From: Pseudoalteromonas sp. EB27
GTDB lineage: Bacteria; Pseudomonadota; Gammaproteobacteria; Enterobacterales; Alteromonadaceae
DNA: 64,000 bases
Assembly: GCF_001974875.1 (NCBI RefSeq)
Contig: NZ_MTQD01000003.1
Location: 225,945-289,944, forward strand
Direction of reading: 5' to 3'
The notes beneath the pieces were generated by a model. That model did not search any database and was not told the DNA's origin. It worked only from the letters and a program-made list of their open reading frames with translations. This document shows positions 43,934 to 53,030 of the stretch, in pieces (position 1 is the stretch's first letter; every line of letters starts with the position of its first letter). The translations under genes and the position numbers were made by a program.

Positions 43934-45256
43934 ATGGCACAAGTGCGTGATGGGTTTCAAAGCCGACTTGGTTTTGTTTTAGCCGCTGCTGGCGCAGCAG
44001 TGGGTTTAGGTAATATTTGGGGTTTTCCTACGCAAGCGGCCAACCATGGCGGCGGTGCATTTTTACTGGTTTACTTTATTGTTATATTTTTACTTGCGCT
44101 CCCTGCGCTGTATACCGAACTTTATTTAGGCCACAAAGCACAAGCTAATCCGGTAAAAGCATTGGGCGATGCATGGCAAAGCACTAACCGCAAAGTAGGC
44201 GCAACAGCAGGTTATATTGGTCTTGCGGGCGCGGTTGTTATGCTAAGTTTTTACTCAATAGTAGCAGGGTGGATGCTCTCATACGCTATTGAACCCATAA
44301 CAACCTTTTTAGGTTTCACAGGCGCAAGCGAATTTTTACATAGCGACTCAGTGCTTCGTAATTTTGTATTTACGCCGCTTATGCTTATTTTAACTGCCAG
44401 TATTATTTTAAAAGGTGTTAAATCGGGAATCGAAACCTGGTCGCGCCGTTTAATGCCACTGCTACTCGTATTGCTTGTTGGTTTAATTGCCTACATCGCA
44501 ACACTCGATGGCGCAAGCGAAGGTTTTGCCGCGTATTTAATTCCTGATTTTAGCCAAATACTCGATCCTAACTTAATTATTGCCGCAATGGGGCAAGCGT
44601 TCTTTTCGCTCTCGTTAGGTGTGGGTTGTATGATGATCTACGGATCGTACTTACAGCCAGATGCTAATTTACCAAAGCTCACTGCAGGTGTTGCCTTACT
44701 CGATACCAGTGTCGCGTTTTTAGCGGGTTTACTTATTATCCCCGCGATTTATGTAGCGCAGCACAACGGTGTAGAAGTATTTAGTGGTGGTAAACTGATT
44801 GGCGAAGGGCAGCTTATTTTTGCTATTTTACCTGCGCTATTTAGCACCATGGGCGAAATTGGTTTATTAGTTGGTTTATTGTTTTTTGTATTAATGTCTA
44901 TCGCATCGGTTACGTCAACTATATCGACCACCGAAATTCCGGTAGCGTTTTTAGTCGAAAATCACAACGTTAGCCGCAGCAAAGCAACATGGGCAGTAAG
45001 CGCCGTTGTACTTGTGTGTGCAAGCGCAATTATATTAAATTTTGATTGGTTATTTGGCTTAGTTATTATGCTATTTACTCAATACCAATTGCCGCTTATG
45101 GGCTTGTTTTACTTTATTACAGTAGGGTGGATGTGGCAGCGTGGTAATAAATTACACCAAGCAACAACCGGTGTACATTACTGGTTTGCTCAGTATATTC
45201 GTTTTGTTTGCCCAATATTAATGACCTTGGTATTTGCAAATGTTGCGTTTGGTTAA
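43934..45256 (+). CDS. Neurotransmitter:sodium symporter family transporter
   Basis: The 440-residue protein has 11-12 helices and the NSS (SNF) hallmark GFVLAAAGAAVGLGNIWGFPTQAANHGGGAFLLVYF in helix 1, which holds the unwound substrate/Na+ site. Bacterial members take up amino acids with Na+. The conserved helix-6 region reads AAMGQAFFSLSLGVGCMMIYGSY. The specific substrate is unknown. It ends in a bidirectional terminator shared with ldhA. Confidence 0.9.
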   Translation: MAQVRDGFQSRLGFVLAAAGAAVGLGNIWGFPTQAANHGGGAFLLVYFIVIFLLALPALYTELYLGHKAQANPVKALGDAWQSTNRKVGATAGYIGLAGAVVMLSFYSIVAGWMLSYAIEPITTFLGFTGASEFLHSDSVLRNFVFTPLMLILTASIILKGVKSGIETWSRRLMPLLLVLLVGLIAYIATLDGASEGFAAYLIPDFSQILDPNLIIAAMGQAFFSLSLGVGCMMIYGSYLQPDANLPKLTAGVALLDTSVAFLAGLLIIPAIYVAQHNGVEVFSGGKLIGEGQLIFAILPALFSTMGEIGLLVGLLFFVLMSIASVTSTISTTEIPVAFLVENHNVSRSKATWAVSAVVLVCASAIILNFDWLFGLVIMLFTQYQLPLMGLFYFITVGWMWQRGNKLHQATTGVHYWFAQYIRFVCPILMTLVFANVAFG

Positions 45257-45282
45257 GCTCTATTTAAAGTGAATTTTTAAAC

Positions 45283-45320
45283 AAAAAAAGCGAATAGGGC
45301 TCACCTTATTCGCTTTTTTT
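45283..45320. terminator. Bidirectional terminator between the NSS transporter and ldhA
   Basis: AAAAAAAGCGAATA pairs with TATTCGCTTTTTTT apart from a small central mismatch region. Confidence 0.85.
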
Positions 45321-45350
45321 GTGCCTGTTATCTAGGTATAGCTTAGGTCT

Positions 45351-46331
45351 TTATAAAACCTCATTAGTTAGAGGCCTACCTTCACTTACTTCAAGCGCGT
45401 TAAATACGGTTGTGTTTGCTATTTCGGTAAGTGCTTCTTGCGTAAAAAATCCCTGATGCCCCGTTATTAATGCGTTTTTAAAGCTCACTAAGCGCGAGAA
45501 TATATCGTCTTGATTTATTTCGTCGCTGTGGTTTTTAAAAAATAGCTCCGACTCTTGCTCGTAAACGTCAAGCCCCAGGTAACCTAGCTTTTTAGTTTTA
45601 AGCGCGCTAATACACGCGTTACTATCAAGCAATGCACCGCGAGAAGTGTTAATGAGCATAACGCCGGTTTTCATTTTACTAAATGCCTCATCATTTATTA
45701 AATGATGAGTTTGCTCGTTCAGTGGGCAATGCAAAGAGATCACATCGCTTTGGCTAAGTAAGGTGTCTATATCGGTAATTGTATAATTGCCAGGTTGCGC
45801 GTATGGGTCGCACACTAATACTTTAGCGCCAAAGCCATTTAAAATGCTGCACAGCGCAAGGCCAATTTTACCGCAACCTACAATACCCACGGTTTTGTTG
45901 TGCAAGTTAAAACCTAGTAATCCGTTTAAATCAAAGTTGTCTTCGCGTACACGGTTATACGCTTTATGCGTTTTGCGGCTAAGTGTTAGCATAAGGGCTA
46001 TACAATGCTCAGCTACGGCTTCTGGGCTATAGGCAGGGACGCGTAATACTTTAATTTTGTGTGCTTTTGCTGCAGGTAAATCAACGTTATTAAACCCTGC
46101 ACAACGCAGCAAAATAGTATTTGTGCCTTGGCTTGCCAGTTGCTCAATAACGGCGGTATTTACAGTATCGTTAACAAAAACACATATGGCATCAAACCCG
46201 CTTGCTAAAATAGCCGTTTGTTCGCTCAGGGCTTGCTCAAAATACGTTATTTTTATAGCGCTGTAATCGCGTGTACTTTGTTCAAAAAAAGGCAGTTCGT
46301 ACTTTTGAGTACTAAAAAAAGCAATGTTCAT
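45351..46331 (-). CDS. ldhA: Fermentative D-lactate dehydrogenase
   Basis: LdhA reduces pyruvate to D-lactate with NADH. The 326-residue protein matches E. coli LdhA along its length: LLRCAGFNNVDLPAAK, VPAYSPEAVAEHCIALMLTL, the Rossmann motif GIVGCGKIG, DVISLHCPLNEQTHHLI, NTSRGALLDS, and the catalytic His in ITGHQGFFT. It belongs to the D-isomer-specific 2-hydroxyacid dehydrogenases. Confidence 0.92.
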   Translation of the reverse strand: MNIAFFSTQKYELPFFEQSTRDYSAIKITYFEQALSEQTAILASGFDAICVFVNDTVNTAVIEQLASQGTNTILLRCAGFNNVDLPAAKAHKIKVLRVPAYSPEAVAEHCIALMLTLSRKTHKAYNRVREDNFDLNGLLGFNLHNKTVGIVGCGKIGLALCSILNGFGAKVLVCDPYAQPGNYTITDIDTLLSQSDVISLHCPLNEQTHHLINDEAFSKMKTGVMLINTSRGALLDSNACISALKTKKLGYLGLDVYEQESELFFKNHSDEINQDDIFSRLVSFKNALITGHQGFFTQEALTEIANTTVFNALEVSEGRPLTNEVL

Positions 46332-46435
46332 GGTAATAGCCTCGACGCTTAAGTATTTGTAGGGTAGTTAACCTTTAATACATTAAACTACTTTACAAGT
46401 AAGCGCCTAAGTAAAACGCATTTTATTGATTTAAA

Positions 46436-47008
46436 TTAAGCCTTAAGCGGAGCCTTACTTGGGGTAAACAAAGGTATTTTTGACGATACTTTTTTACCAC
46501 CTTTAGCAGCGTTTAACTTTGCGGCTTGCAGTAGGTTGCTTTCTATTACTTGTATAAGTGTTTCGGGCTTAGTTCGCGGTGCATAACGCGCAACAAGTTG
46601 CCCTTGTGAATTAATTAAAAACTTAGTGAAATTCCACTTAATAGCACGATTTTGCGAAATACCCCGCGTATGCGATTTTAAATAATTAAACAACGGGTGT
46701 GTTTCTGGCCCATTTACCATTACCTTGCCAAATACCTCAAACGAGATATTAAATTGATCTTGGTAAAAGTCTTTTATGGCTAAATTATCGAGCGGCTCAT
46801 TTTGGCCAAACTGGTTACACGGAAACGCAAGCACAGTAAAACCATTGCCTTTGTATTGCTGATAGAGCTTTTCGAGTGCGTTTAATTGCACCGAAAAATT
46901 ACACTTACTCGCTGTATTAACAATAAGGACGGTTTTGCCCTGTAACTGGCTAAGAGAAAAATTTTCGCTGTTGTAAAGTGGTGCATTAAATTGATAAATA
47001 CTGTCCAT
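46436..47008 (-). CDS. Glutathione peroxidase-family protein
   Basis: The 190-residue thioredoxin-fold peroxidase has the catalytic Cys in NTASKCNFSVQ near residue 36 (the common form is SKCGFT), the Gln-containing LAFPCNQFGQNEP block, and WNFTKFLI with the conserved Trp/Asn. It reduces peroxides, probably using thioredoxin as many bacterial members do. A basic C-terminal tail (NAAKGGKKVSSKIPLFTPSKAPLKA) extends past the usual end. Confidence 0.9.
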   Translation of the reverse strand: MDSIYQFNAPLYNSENFSLSQLQGKTVLIVNTASKCNFSVQLNALEKLYQQYKGNGFTVLAFPCNQFGQNEPLDNLAIKDFYQDQFNISFEVFGKVMVNGPETHPLFNYLKSHTRGISQNRAIKWNFTKFLINSQGQLVARYAPRTKPETLIQVIESNLLQAAKLNAAKGGKKVSSKIPLFTPSKAPLKA

Positions 47009-47129
47009 AGGTTACCTACTTACCTTTCCCGCTAAGGAAATTTTATAAAGACTTTCATTCGCTTTTTTATCGACCGATTGACATAATCGAGGTCTAGTTT
47101 CTAAGTTATCAGTTTAATAGGTCATTTTT

Positions 47130-48011
47130 ATGTCAATGAAAGTCGCATTTATAGGTTTAGGCGTAATGGGTTACCCAATGGCGGGGCATTTAGCAAAAGC
47201 AGGGCACAGCGTATGCGTTTATAACCGCACTCAAGCTAAAGCAAAAGCATGGACTGCAGAACATTCAGGAAGCTTTGCATCAACCCCGCGCGAAGCTGCC
47301 AGCAATGCCGACATCGTATTTATGTGTGTTGGTAACGATGATGATTTACGCTCCGTAGTGTATGGCGACGATGGCGTGTTAGCGGGCATGTTACCGCACA
47401 CTGTTTTGGTTGATCACACCACAACCTCTGCCGAAGTAGCCCGCGAAGTGGCTGCAAAAGCGGCTCTGCAAAATATCGACTTTATAGATGCGCCTGTATC
47501 GGGCGGGCAAGCTGGCGCCGAAAACGGCGTATTAACAGTTATGGCGGGTGGTAGTGAAGCTGTATTTGCTAAAGTGCAGCCAGTTATGGCGGCATTTAGT
47601 CGTTTTAGCCAATTACTAGGCGGCGTTGGCTCGGGACAACTTTGTAAAATGGTCAATCAAATTTGTATTGCTGGCGCAGTGCAAGGTTTAGCCGAAGGCT
47701 TACATTTTGCCAAGCAAGCTGGGCTTGATGGTGAAAAAGTTATAGAAACCATTTCTAAAGGTGCAGCCGGTTCGTGGCAAATGGAAAACCGCCACAAAAC
47801 AATGTGGGCGGGTGAATATGAGTTTGGTTTTGCCGTAGATTGGATGCGTAAAGATTTAGGCATTGCGCTCGATGAAGCTAAAAATAACGGCGCTACTTTA
47901 CCAATGACCGCAACGGTCGATCAATACTACGCCGACGTACAAGCACTTGGCGGCGGTAGATACGACACCTCAAGCTTACTAGCACGCATTGAAGCACTGC
48001 ATAAAAAATAA
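47130..48011 (+). CDS. 3-hydroxyisobutyrate dehydrogenase-family oxidoreductase
   Basis: This 293-residue protein belongs to the beta-hydroxyacid dehydrogenases. The NAD(P) motif is FIGLGVMGYPMAGHLAKAG; the substrate-site block DAPVSGGQAGAENGVLTVMAGG and the catalytic Lys in GQLCKMVNQI follow. It oxidises or reduces a short hydroxyacid such as tartronate semialdehyde or succinic semialdehyde; which one cannot be told. AGG lies upstream; an internal ATG at 47136 would also fit. Confidence 0.88.
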   Translation: MSMKVAFIGLGVMGYPMAGHLAKAGHSVCVYNRTQAKAKAWTAEHSGSFASTPREAASNADIVFMCVGNDDDLRSVVYGDDGVLAGMLPHTVLVDHTTTSAEVAREVAAKAALQNIDFIDAPVSGGQAGAENGVLTVMAGGSEAVFAKVQPVMAAFSRFSQLLGGVGSGQLCKMVNQICIAGAVQGLAEGLHFAKQAGLDGEKVIETISKGAAGSWQMENRHKTMWAGEYEFGFAVDWMRKDLGIALDEAKNNGATLPMTATVDQYYADVQALGGGRYDTSSLLARIEALHKK

Positions 48012-48033
48012 CGTTTACGTTGTGTATGTCGAT

Positions 48034-48073
48034 GTGGACGGCAAGCTTGCTTGCGTGACGGGCAAAGCCCGTA
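48034..48073 (+). repeat. Single REP-like element
   Basis: GTGGACGGCAAGCTTGCTTG is followed by CGTGACGGGCAAAGCCCGT. It shares the AGCTTGCT core and the second hairpin (ACGGGC/GCCCGT) with the array near 34 kb, but starts GTGG rather than GTAG. Confidence 0.65.
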
Positions 48074-48083
48074 AAGTAATTTA

Positions 48084-48193
48084 TTCACAAAGAGGTTATG
48101 AGTCGCTGTGCTTTTAGAGGCAGTGATAGATAAAAAAGATTATTGTTGGTTTTATGTTTGCTCATTTACTCCTCATTCGCTTCTCTTTGTGAA
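48084..48193. other. Inverted repeat enclosing a potentially structured region
   Basis: TTCACAAAGAG (48084-48094) and CTCTTTGTGAA (48183-48193) are a perfect 11-bp inverted pair around about 88 bp, which itself contains short inverted matches. There is no reading frame of note; it could be a small structured RNA or a repeat remnant. Confidence 0.3.
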
Positions 48194-48235
48194 ATAGGTT
48201 TTGCTTTGTGTGTAGTGGTACAGATATTTATAAAC

Positions 48236-48275
48236 AAAAAACGCGACACTTTATTGCTAAAGTGTCGCGTTTTTA
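48236..48275. terminator. Strong bidirectional terminator
   Basis: AAAAACGCGACACTTTA pairs perfectly with TAAAGTGTCGCGTTTTT, 17 bp, around a 4-base loop. It lies just beyond sbcB. Confidence 0.92.
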
Positions 48276-48294
48276 ATGCGTTATACAAACAAAA

Positions 48295-49740
48295 TTACAT
48301 GCTTTGTGCGTAGTTATACAGCGCCTTTAAAATTGTAAGATTTTTTTCGCTGTCGTCATGTTCATGCGCTAGGTTTTCAAGGGTGATCATAAAATCTTGC
48401 GCGTTAATCGACGGTTGATCTTCCCCATGCATTAACTTGTTTTGGCAATACTGGCGCCATTGGTCAAGCTCTTGCTGGTTTAGCGTTTCAGGCCAGTTAC
48501 GGGCGCGGTACCTAAACAATAACGTATTGAATTTTTTATCTTCAAAGTCTAACTTCAATCCAGCTAATTCATCGGGTTTTGCATCACGAATAATCGCAAA
48601 CTTAGCTTTATCGGCATGGCTTGTAAACCCATCGTAAAGTAAGTAGTCAACGTTAGTGGTTGCGCTGTAATCGCCTTGCTCGTTAAACACTTCGGTTACT
48701 TTATCGCGAAGGTCGGTATTGGCTTTTAAAATAGCTAAATTAGCTAAGCACTGCTCGCGGTCAATCCCAAGGCGGGCGGCGTTTTCAGGCAATAATGTTT
48801 TAGCTGGGGCTAAAATAGGGCACTTGTTTAAATGCACTAGTTTTAAGCCAACAGGTAAATCGTCCTCGGCTAAATCTACACGTTTGGTGTATAAACGTTT
48901 GCGTAACTCTTCTACGTTTAAATCAATGAGTACTTGCGGGTTTTGGGTTAAATCAAAACAAATAACCGCGTTTTTATTAACCGGATGAAAACTCATTGGT
49001 GCAACCCAGCTTGTACAGCCTTGTGTTGCAGGTATGCGCGACGTGGTATGCACCAGCGGCGTCATGTTAAAAACATCAACCAATTCAGCGAGCGCTTTTT
49101 TGCCACGCAAACCAAAAAAGAAGTTATACAGCTTTGGCTGTTTTTCTTTTATTAGTTTAGCCAGTGCAATAGTGGCGGTTACGTCGCTTAGCGCATCGTG
49201 CGCAGCGGCGTGTTCAATACCATTGGCTACCGTTAAATGCTCTAGCTTAAAGCTTGGGCTGCCATCTTCTTTTAACGGCCATTCAATGCCTTCAGGGCGC
49301 AGCGCGTAACAAGCGCGTACTAAATCAATAATATCCCAGCGGCTATTGTTATTTTTGTATTCGCGCTCGTACGGGTCGTAAAAGTTACGGTAAAAGCTAT
49401 AACGGCTTACTTCGTCATCAAACCGAATACTGTTGTAACCCGCAACACAAGTGTTTGGCACGCTAAATTCGGCATGAATTTTTGCTATAAACTCAGCTTC
49501 AACCAAGCCTTTTTTCATCGCCACTTGTGGCGTAATACCCGTAATTAAACACGCCTCAGGGTGAGGTAAGTAATCCGCTTGCGGCTTACAATATTCAATA
49601 AGCGGCTCGCCAATAATATTTAAATCAAGATCGGTACGAATACCCGCAAACTGGCTCGGCTTATCCTTTTGAGGGCTCGCCCCCCAGGTCTCATAGTCGT
49701 GCCAATAGATTGTTGCTTGATTTTGCTCTTGATATGCCAT
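48295..49740 (-). CDS. sbcB: Exodeoxyribonuclease I
   Basis: SbcB is a 3'-5' single-strand DNA exonuclease of mismatch repair and recombination control. The 481-residue protein starts the DEDD nuclease domain with IYWHDYETWGASP (Asp and Glu). FDDEVSRYSFYRNFYDPYEREY and HDALSDVTATIALAKLI (catalytic His/Asp) follow, and the SH3-like and helical C-terminal domains complete the usual E. coli length (475). AGGG lies about 9 bases before the ATG. It stands alone. Confidence 0.95.
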   Translation of the reverse strand: MAYQEQNQATIYWHDYETWGASPQKDKPSQFAGIRTDLDLNIIGEPLIEYCKPQADYLPHPEACLITGITPQVAMKKGLVEAEFIAKIHAEFSVPNTCVAGYNSIRFDDEVSRYSFYRNFYDPYEREYKNNNSRWDIIDLVRACYALRPEGIEWPLKEDGSPSFKLEHLTVANGIEHAAAHDALSDVTATIALAKLIKEKQPKLYNFFFGLRGKKALAELVDVFNMTPLVHTTSRIPATQGCTSWVAPMSFHPVNKNAVICFDLTQNPQVLIDLNVEELRKRLYTKRVDLAEDDLPVGLKLVHLNKCPILAPAKTLLPENAARLGIDREQCLANLAILKANTDLRDKVTEVFNEQGDYSATTNVDYLLYDGFTSHADKAKFAIIRDAKPDELAGLKLDFEDKKFNTLLFRYRARNWPETLNQQELDQWRQYCQNKLMHGEDQPSINAQDFMITLENLAHEHDDSEKNLTILKALYNYAQSM

Positions 49741-49814
49741 GCTGATAACCCTGAGTAGTTAACTTAAAAACGCCTAAATGCGCGCCAAGTTACTAAAATA
49801 ATGAATTATTTAGA

Positions 49815-50060
49815 TTATGGCATATGGGCGAGGGAGTTTATAGGTTTGGGTGATAAATGATGTATCGCAGAACTTTGGAGTAAGCGCCATGATAAAAATA
49901 CGCCACTTGATTTAATGCCATTAAACATTGGTTCACCTACTTGGATGGCATAAAGATACAAGGCAGTGCTAAATGTATGGGTTAATTTCATCTCGTTAGG
50001 GTTCTCAGTATGAGTAAGCAATATCATAAGCTGTTGACGCAATTCTATTTGAGCAAGCAT
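49815..50060 (-). CDS. Doubtful small hypothetical open frame
   Basis: From the ATG at 50060 the minus strand encodes about 81 residues, starting MLAQIELRQQLMILLTHTENPNEMK. I recognise no family, and there is no good ribosome-binding site or strong coding signal. It may be a remnant or chance frame. Confidence 0.22.
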   Translation of the reverse strand: MLAQIELRQQLMILLTHTENPNEMKLTHTFSTALYLYAIQVGEPMFNGIKSSGVFLSWRLLQSSAIHHLSPKPINSLAHMP

Positions 50061-50245
50061 GTTATGGGACACGTTCGCTTAACGCAGTTGTTAAAGGTTT
50101 TATGGCAGCTTGAAATATGATTGCTTATTAAAAGTTGCTCTGCTTATAAGAATCAGTTACCCATAGAGTATGAAAATTTTCTAAGATAAGGGTGTCCAGC
50201 TAGAGTGCATCAGTTCAATTTGATATCACAGCTTATGACAGAGCC

Positions 50246-50277
50246 AAATCACCCGCCCCATGAGAGGCTGGTGATTT
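50246..50277 (-). terminator. Possible terminator of the oxidoreductase operon
   Basis: AAATCACC (50246-50253) and GGTGATTT (50270-50277) form an 8-bp stem with extra inner pairs. There is no T-tract on the minus strand. Confidence 0.4.
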
Positions 50278-50294
50278 TCTGTGTAGTGTTAGTA

Positions 50295-51248
50295 TTAAGT
50301 TCCACTGCCAGTAACTACGGTTTTAGCTTTTGATTGCTCACTAAAAGTAAGTGCTTCATTAAGTTTTTCAAATGGAAATACTTTAGGTGTATCAGTGATT
50401 AGGGTTTGGTTATCTAACTGGTTAATTAATGCCTCTCCCTCTTTTATGAGTTCAGCCCAGTCTTGCTCATCGCCATAGTTGTGCAACGCGCCAAGAGCAA
50501 CTTCATGATACGAGATTGAGTTGGTAAATGCAGGGAACAGCGGTTCCTCAATTCTATCTTGAATACAGACTAAGTGGCCGTTAGCTTTAAGATAGCTTGC
50601 AAATTTAGTAGCACTTTGTTTACCTTTAGCATCGAATACGGCGCGGTATTGTTGCTGGCATTGGCTTTGCTCCCTCAGTACTTTATTTACACCAAGCGAT
50701 AAGGCCTCCGTTTTATTCGCGCTTGGGCTGAGTAAATCGATTTTAACGCCATTTTTATGAAGCATTTGTATAAGGATTTTAGTAACTGCACCAAAGCCAG
50801 AAACCAACACCTTTTTATTTTGCATGCTTGGCACTTTATTAAATGCCTGTATTGCTGTGAGCATAGGGCACGGTAAGCTTGCAGCCTTAGATAAAGAGAA
50901 GCTTTCGGGGAGTCTCATCACTCGTTGAAATTTTAAGACTGTGTATGTTGCAAAACTGCCGGGTAAAAGCAGCGATTGGTGATAGCAAACCGAGCTGCCT
51001 ATAAACTCTCTAGGTACGCTAACGCCTGTTTGAATAACAATTCCAGCGCCATCCACACCGGGTGTAAAACCGGGCGGCCAAGCTAGTGGATTGGCTTTTA
51101 TAAATTTCCAATCAACAGGGTTTATACCCATTGCTTTATTTAAAACAACAATTTCATTTTCGTTTATGTTTAAAGGTGGCGTAATTGAAGATAGAAGCAG
51201 GGGTGAGCCTGCCTCTTCAAACTGCCACGCTAAATCGCAGCTGTTCAT
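50295..51248 (-). CDS. MDR-family quinone oxidoreductase-like protein
   Basis: The 317-residue protein is a medium-chain dehydrogenase/reductase. An N-terminal GroES-like part (NPVDWKFIKANPLAWPPGFTPGVDGAGIV) is followed by a Rossmann domain with VSGFGAVTKI. The structural and catalytic zinc ligands of alcohol dehydrogenases are not seen, so it resembles the zinc-free quinone oxidoreductase branch. It is the last gene of a four-gene minus-strand operon, 1 bp after the aldo/keto reductase gene. Confidence 0.78.
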   Translation of the reverse strand: MNSCDLAWQFEEAGSPLLLSSITPPLNINENEIVVLNKAMGINPVDWKFIKANPLAWPPGFTPGVDGAGIVIQTGVSVPREFIGSSVCYHQSLLLPGSFATYTVLKFQRVMRLPESFSLSKAASLPCPMLTAIQAFNKVPSMQNKKVLVSGFGAVTKILIQMLHKNGVKIDLLSPSANKTEALSLGVNKVLREQSQCQQQYRAVFDAKGKQSATKFASYLKANGHLVCIQDRIEEPLFPAFTNSISYHEVALGALHNYGDEQDWAELIKEGEALINQLDNQTLITDTPKVFPFEKLNEALTFSEQSKAKTVVTGSGT

Positions 51249-51249
51249 T

Positions 51250-52068
51250 TTAGTTATCCCACTGTGGAGAAAAGTCGGGTGACGCTTGGCGATCGTTTTT
51301 ATTTAATTGATCAATCGCGGTTATTTCTTTAGCACTGAGTGTTAACTCAGGGCCAGTTAGATTTGTAATCAGATTACTTCTTTTAGTTGATGAAGGAATC
51401 GTTGTTAATCCATTCGCAAGTGCCCACGCGATAACAACCTCAGAAGGCGCCTTATTATGACTGCTGGCAATATCAATAATGGTTTCATCTTTGAGAACTT
51501 TACCAACAGCAAATGGCATATAACCTGTCACATGAATGTTATTTTCACTGCAAAATTCACGTAATGACTCGTTTGTTAAGTAAGGGTGTACTTCTACTTG
51601 GTTAGTAAAAATTTCACCGTTAGGCAAAATAGCCATAGCTTGTTTAAGCAAGTCAATAGTGAAATTTGATACGCCAATATTTTTAGCAAGGCCTAGGTCT
51701 TTAGCTTTAACTAGCTCGCCTAAATATTCCTCCATCGGTTCATTGTTCTCTGGAGATGGCCAGTGTATCAATAACAAATCTACATAATCAGTTTGCAGTT
51801 TACTTAGGCTTTCTTTAACACTATCAATGAATGATGCTTTGTTTAAGTTAGCATTCCATACTTTTGTAGTGATAAAAATATCGGCTCTAGCTACGCCGCT
51901 GTCACTAATAGCTTGGCCTACTTGCGCTTCGTTACCATAAATTTGTGCAGTATCTATATGATTATAACCAACCTCTAAAGCCATTTTTACAGAGTTGTAA
52001 GCCACTTCGTCTTCTAAGCGAAAAGTACCCATACCTAATTTTGGCATTGTGTTTAAATTTATGTTCAT
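51250..52068 (-). CDS. Aldo/keto reductase (DkgB-like)
   Basis: This 272-residue NADPH-dependent reductase has the AKR tetrad within GYNHIDTAQIYGNE (Asp, Tyr), TTKVWNANL (Lys) and DLLLIHWP (His). It also has KNIGVSNFTIDLL and the coenzyme-binding end IPSSTKRSNLITN. It resembles 2,5-diketo-D-gluconate reductase and methylglyoxal reductases. The ATG at 52068 has AAGGA 7-8 bases upstream. It starts 10 bp after the LLM oxidoreductase gene. Confidence 0.88.
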   Translation of the reverse strand: MNINLNTMPKLGMGTFRLEDEVAYNSVKMALEVGYNHIDTAQIYGNEAQVGQAISDSGVARADIFITTKVWNANLNKASFIDSVKESLSKLQTDYVDLLLIHWPSPENNEPMEEYLGELVKAKDLGLAKNIGVSNFTIDLLKQAMAILPNGEIFTNQVEVHPYLTNESLREFCSENNIHVTGYMPFAVGKVLKDETIIDIASSHNKAPSEVVIAWALANGLTTIPSSTKRSNLITNLTGPELTLSAKEITAIDQLNKNDRQASPDFSPQWDN

Positions 52069-52078
52069 TACGTGTCCT

Positions 52079-52993
52079 TTATTTATGAAAAACGGGTAAG
52101 ACATTTTTTGCTATGTCTGCCATGCTTTGTTCGATGTTTAATTCATTGCGTCTAAAGTGAAGGCCAATATGATCTACGCCAGCAGCCTTCATGCTGTTTA
52201 GCTCTTTTATTAAGCCATTGACTCCGGTTCTAACCCCAAAGTGGTGTCTTTCAATTGGTGCATCTGGGTTGTCTACAAAATCTAAATGGATAAAGCTCAC
52301 ATAAGGTTTATCACCAGCAACACTTCGCCATAGGGCTACACGTTTTACATGATCGTCAGGTATACCTGGATACGCTAACCATCCATCGAGGTTTTTACCT
52401 ATAAATTGCGGCGATTGTTGTGCAAGGCCTGCGGCGTAAATAGGGTATTGCGGCACTTGAGGGTATATTTTTTGCCCTGGTTGTAATTTAGAATCAGACT
52501 CATCCTTTAACACCTCAATAGCTTCTCTGAAAAGCTGGCCACGAGCGGCGTAATCAACATTAAATAAAGGATATTCTGAGGGTCTATCACCACTTGCTAC
52601 ACCTAAAATTAAGCGGTTATTGCTTAGTTCAGCCATTGTGTTCGCTGATTTTTTCACAAGCCAAGGCTGTCTTAATGGCAGAACAACAGCCGCAGTACCT
52701 AGTAAAATATTTTTTGTAATACCCGCTAAGTAGCCTAAGTATGTAAACGCTTCAAATACTTGTGCAGCATCGCCAAAGTTAGGGTCATACAGTGGCACGT
52801 CTCTTACCCATGCAGTACTAAACCCAAGCTCGTCGGCTAATATAATCCGCTCTTTATGCTGTGACATATCAGGCACACCAAAAGGCTTGCCTTCTTTAAT
52901 ACGTTTTTTTTGGCCATCTCTTGACCAGTCATTGTCTAATGGCAGTTCAACGCCAATTGAAAAGCCCAAGTTTTTTAATTTATCAATAGTCAT
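52079..52993 (-). CDS. LLM-class (luciferase-like) flavin oxidoreductase
   Basis: The 304-residue protein is of the bacterial-luciferase-like monooxygenase group, which use F420 or FMN. Typical blocks are ILADELGFSTAWVRDVPLYDP, ILLGTAAVVLPLRQPWLVKKSANTMAELSNNRLILGVASGDRPSEY and the later IYAAGLAQQSPQFIGKNLDGWL. The substrate is not predictable. It is the second gene of the operon, 37 bp after the MFS gene. Confidence 0.83.
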   Translation of the reverse strand: MTIDKLKNLGFSIGVELPLDNDWSRDGQKKRIKEGKPFGVPDMSQHKERIILADELGFSTAWVRDVPLYDPNFGDAAQVFEAFTYLGYLAGITKNILLGTAAVVLPLRQPWLVKKSANTMAELSNNRLILGVASGDRPSEYPLFNVDYAARGQLFREAIEVLKDESDSKLQPGQKIYPQVPQYPIYAAGLAQQSPQFIGKNLDGWLAYPGIPDDHVKRVALWRSVAGDKPYVSFIHLDFVDNPDAPIERHHFGVRTGVNGLIKELNSMKAAGVDHIGLHFRRNELNIEQSMADIAKNVLPVFHK

Positions 52994-53030
52994 AATCAGT
53001 CTCTCAGGAAGAAAAAATTCGGGATTAAAT

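Larger units (their letters stand above)
49741..50294. other. Long region without an assured gene
   Basis: About 550 bp between sbcB and the oxidoreductase operon. The only sizeable open frame is the weak one listed next (49815-50060). The rest is AT-rich, without a recognised repeat, and ends in the possible terminator at 50246-50277. Confidence 0.4.
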
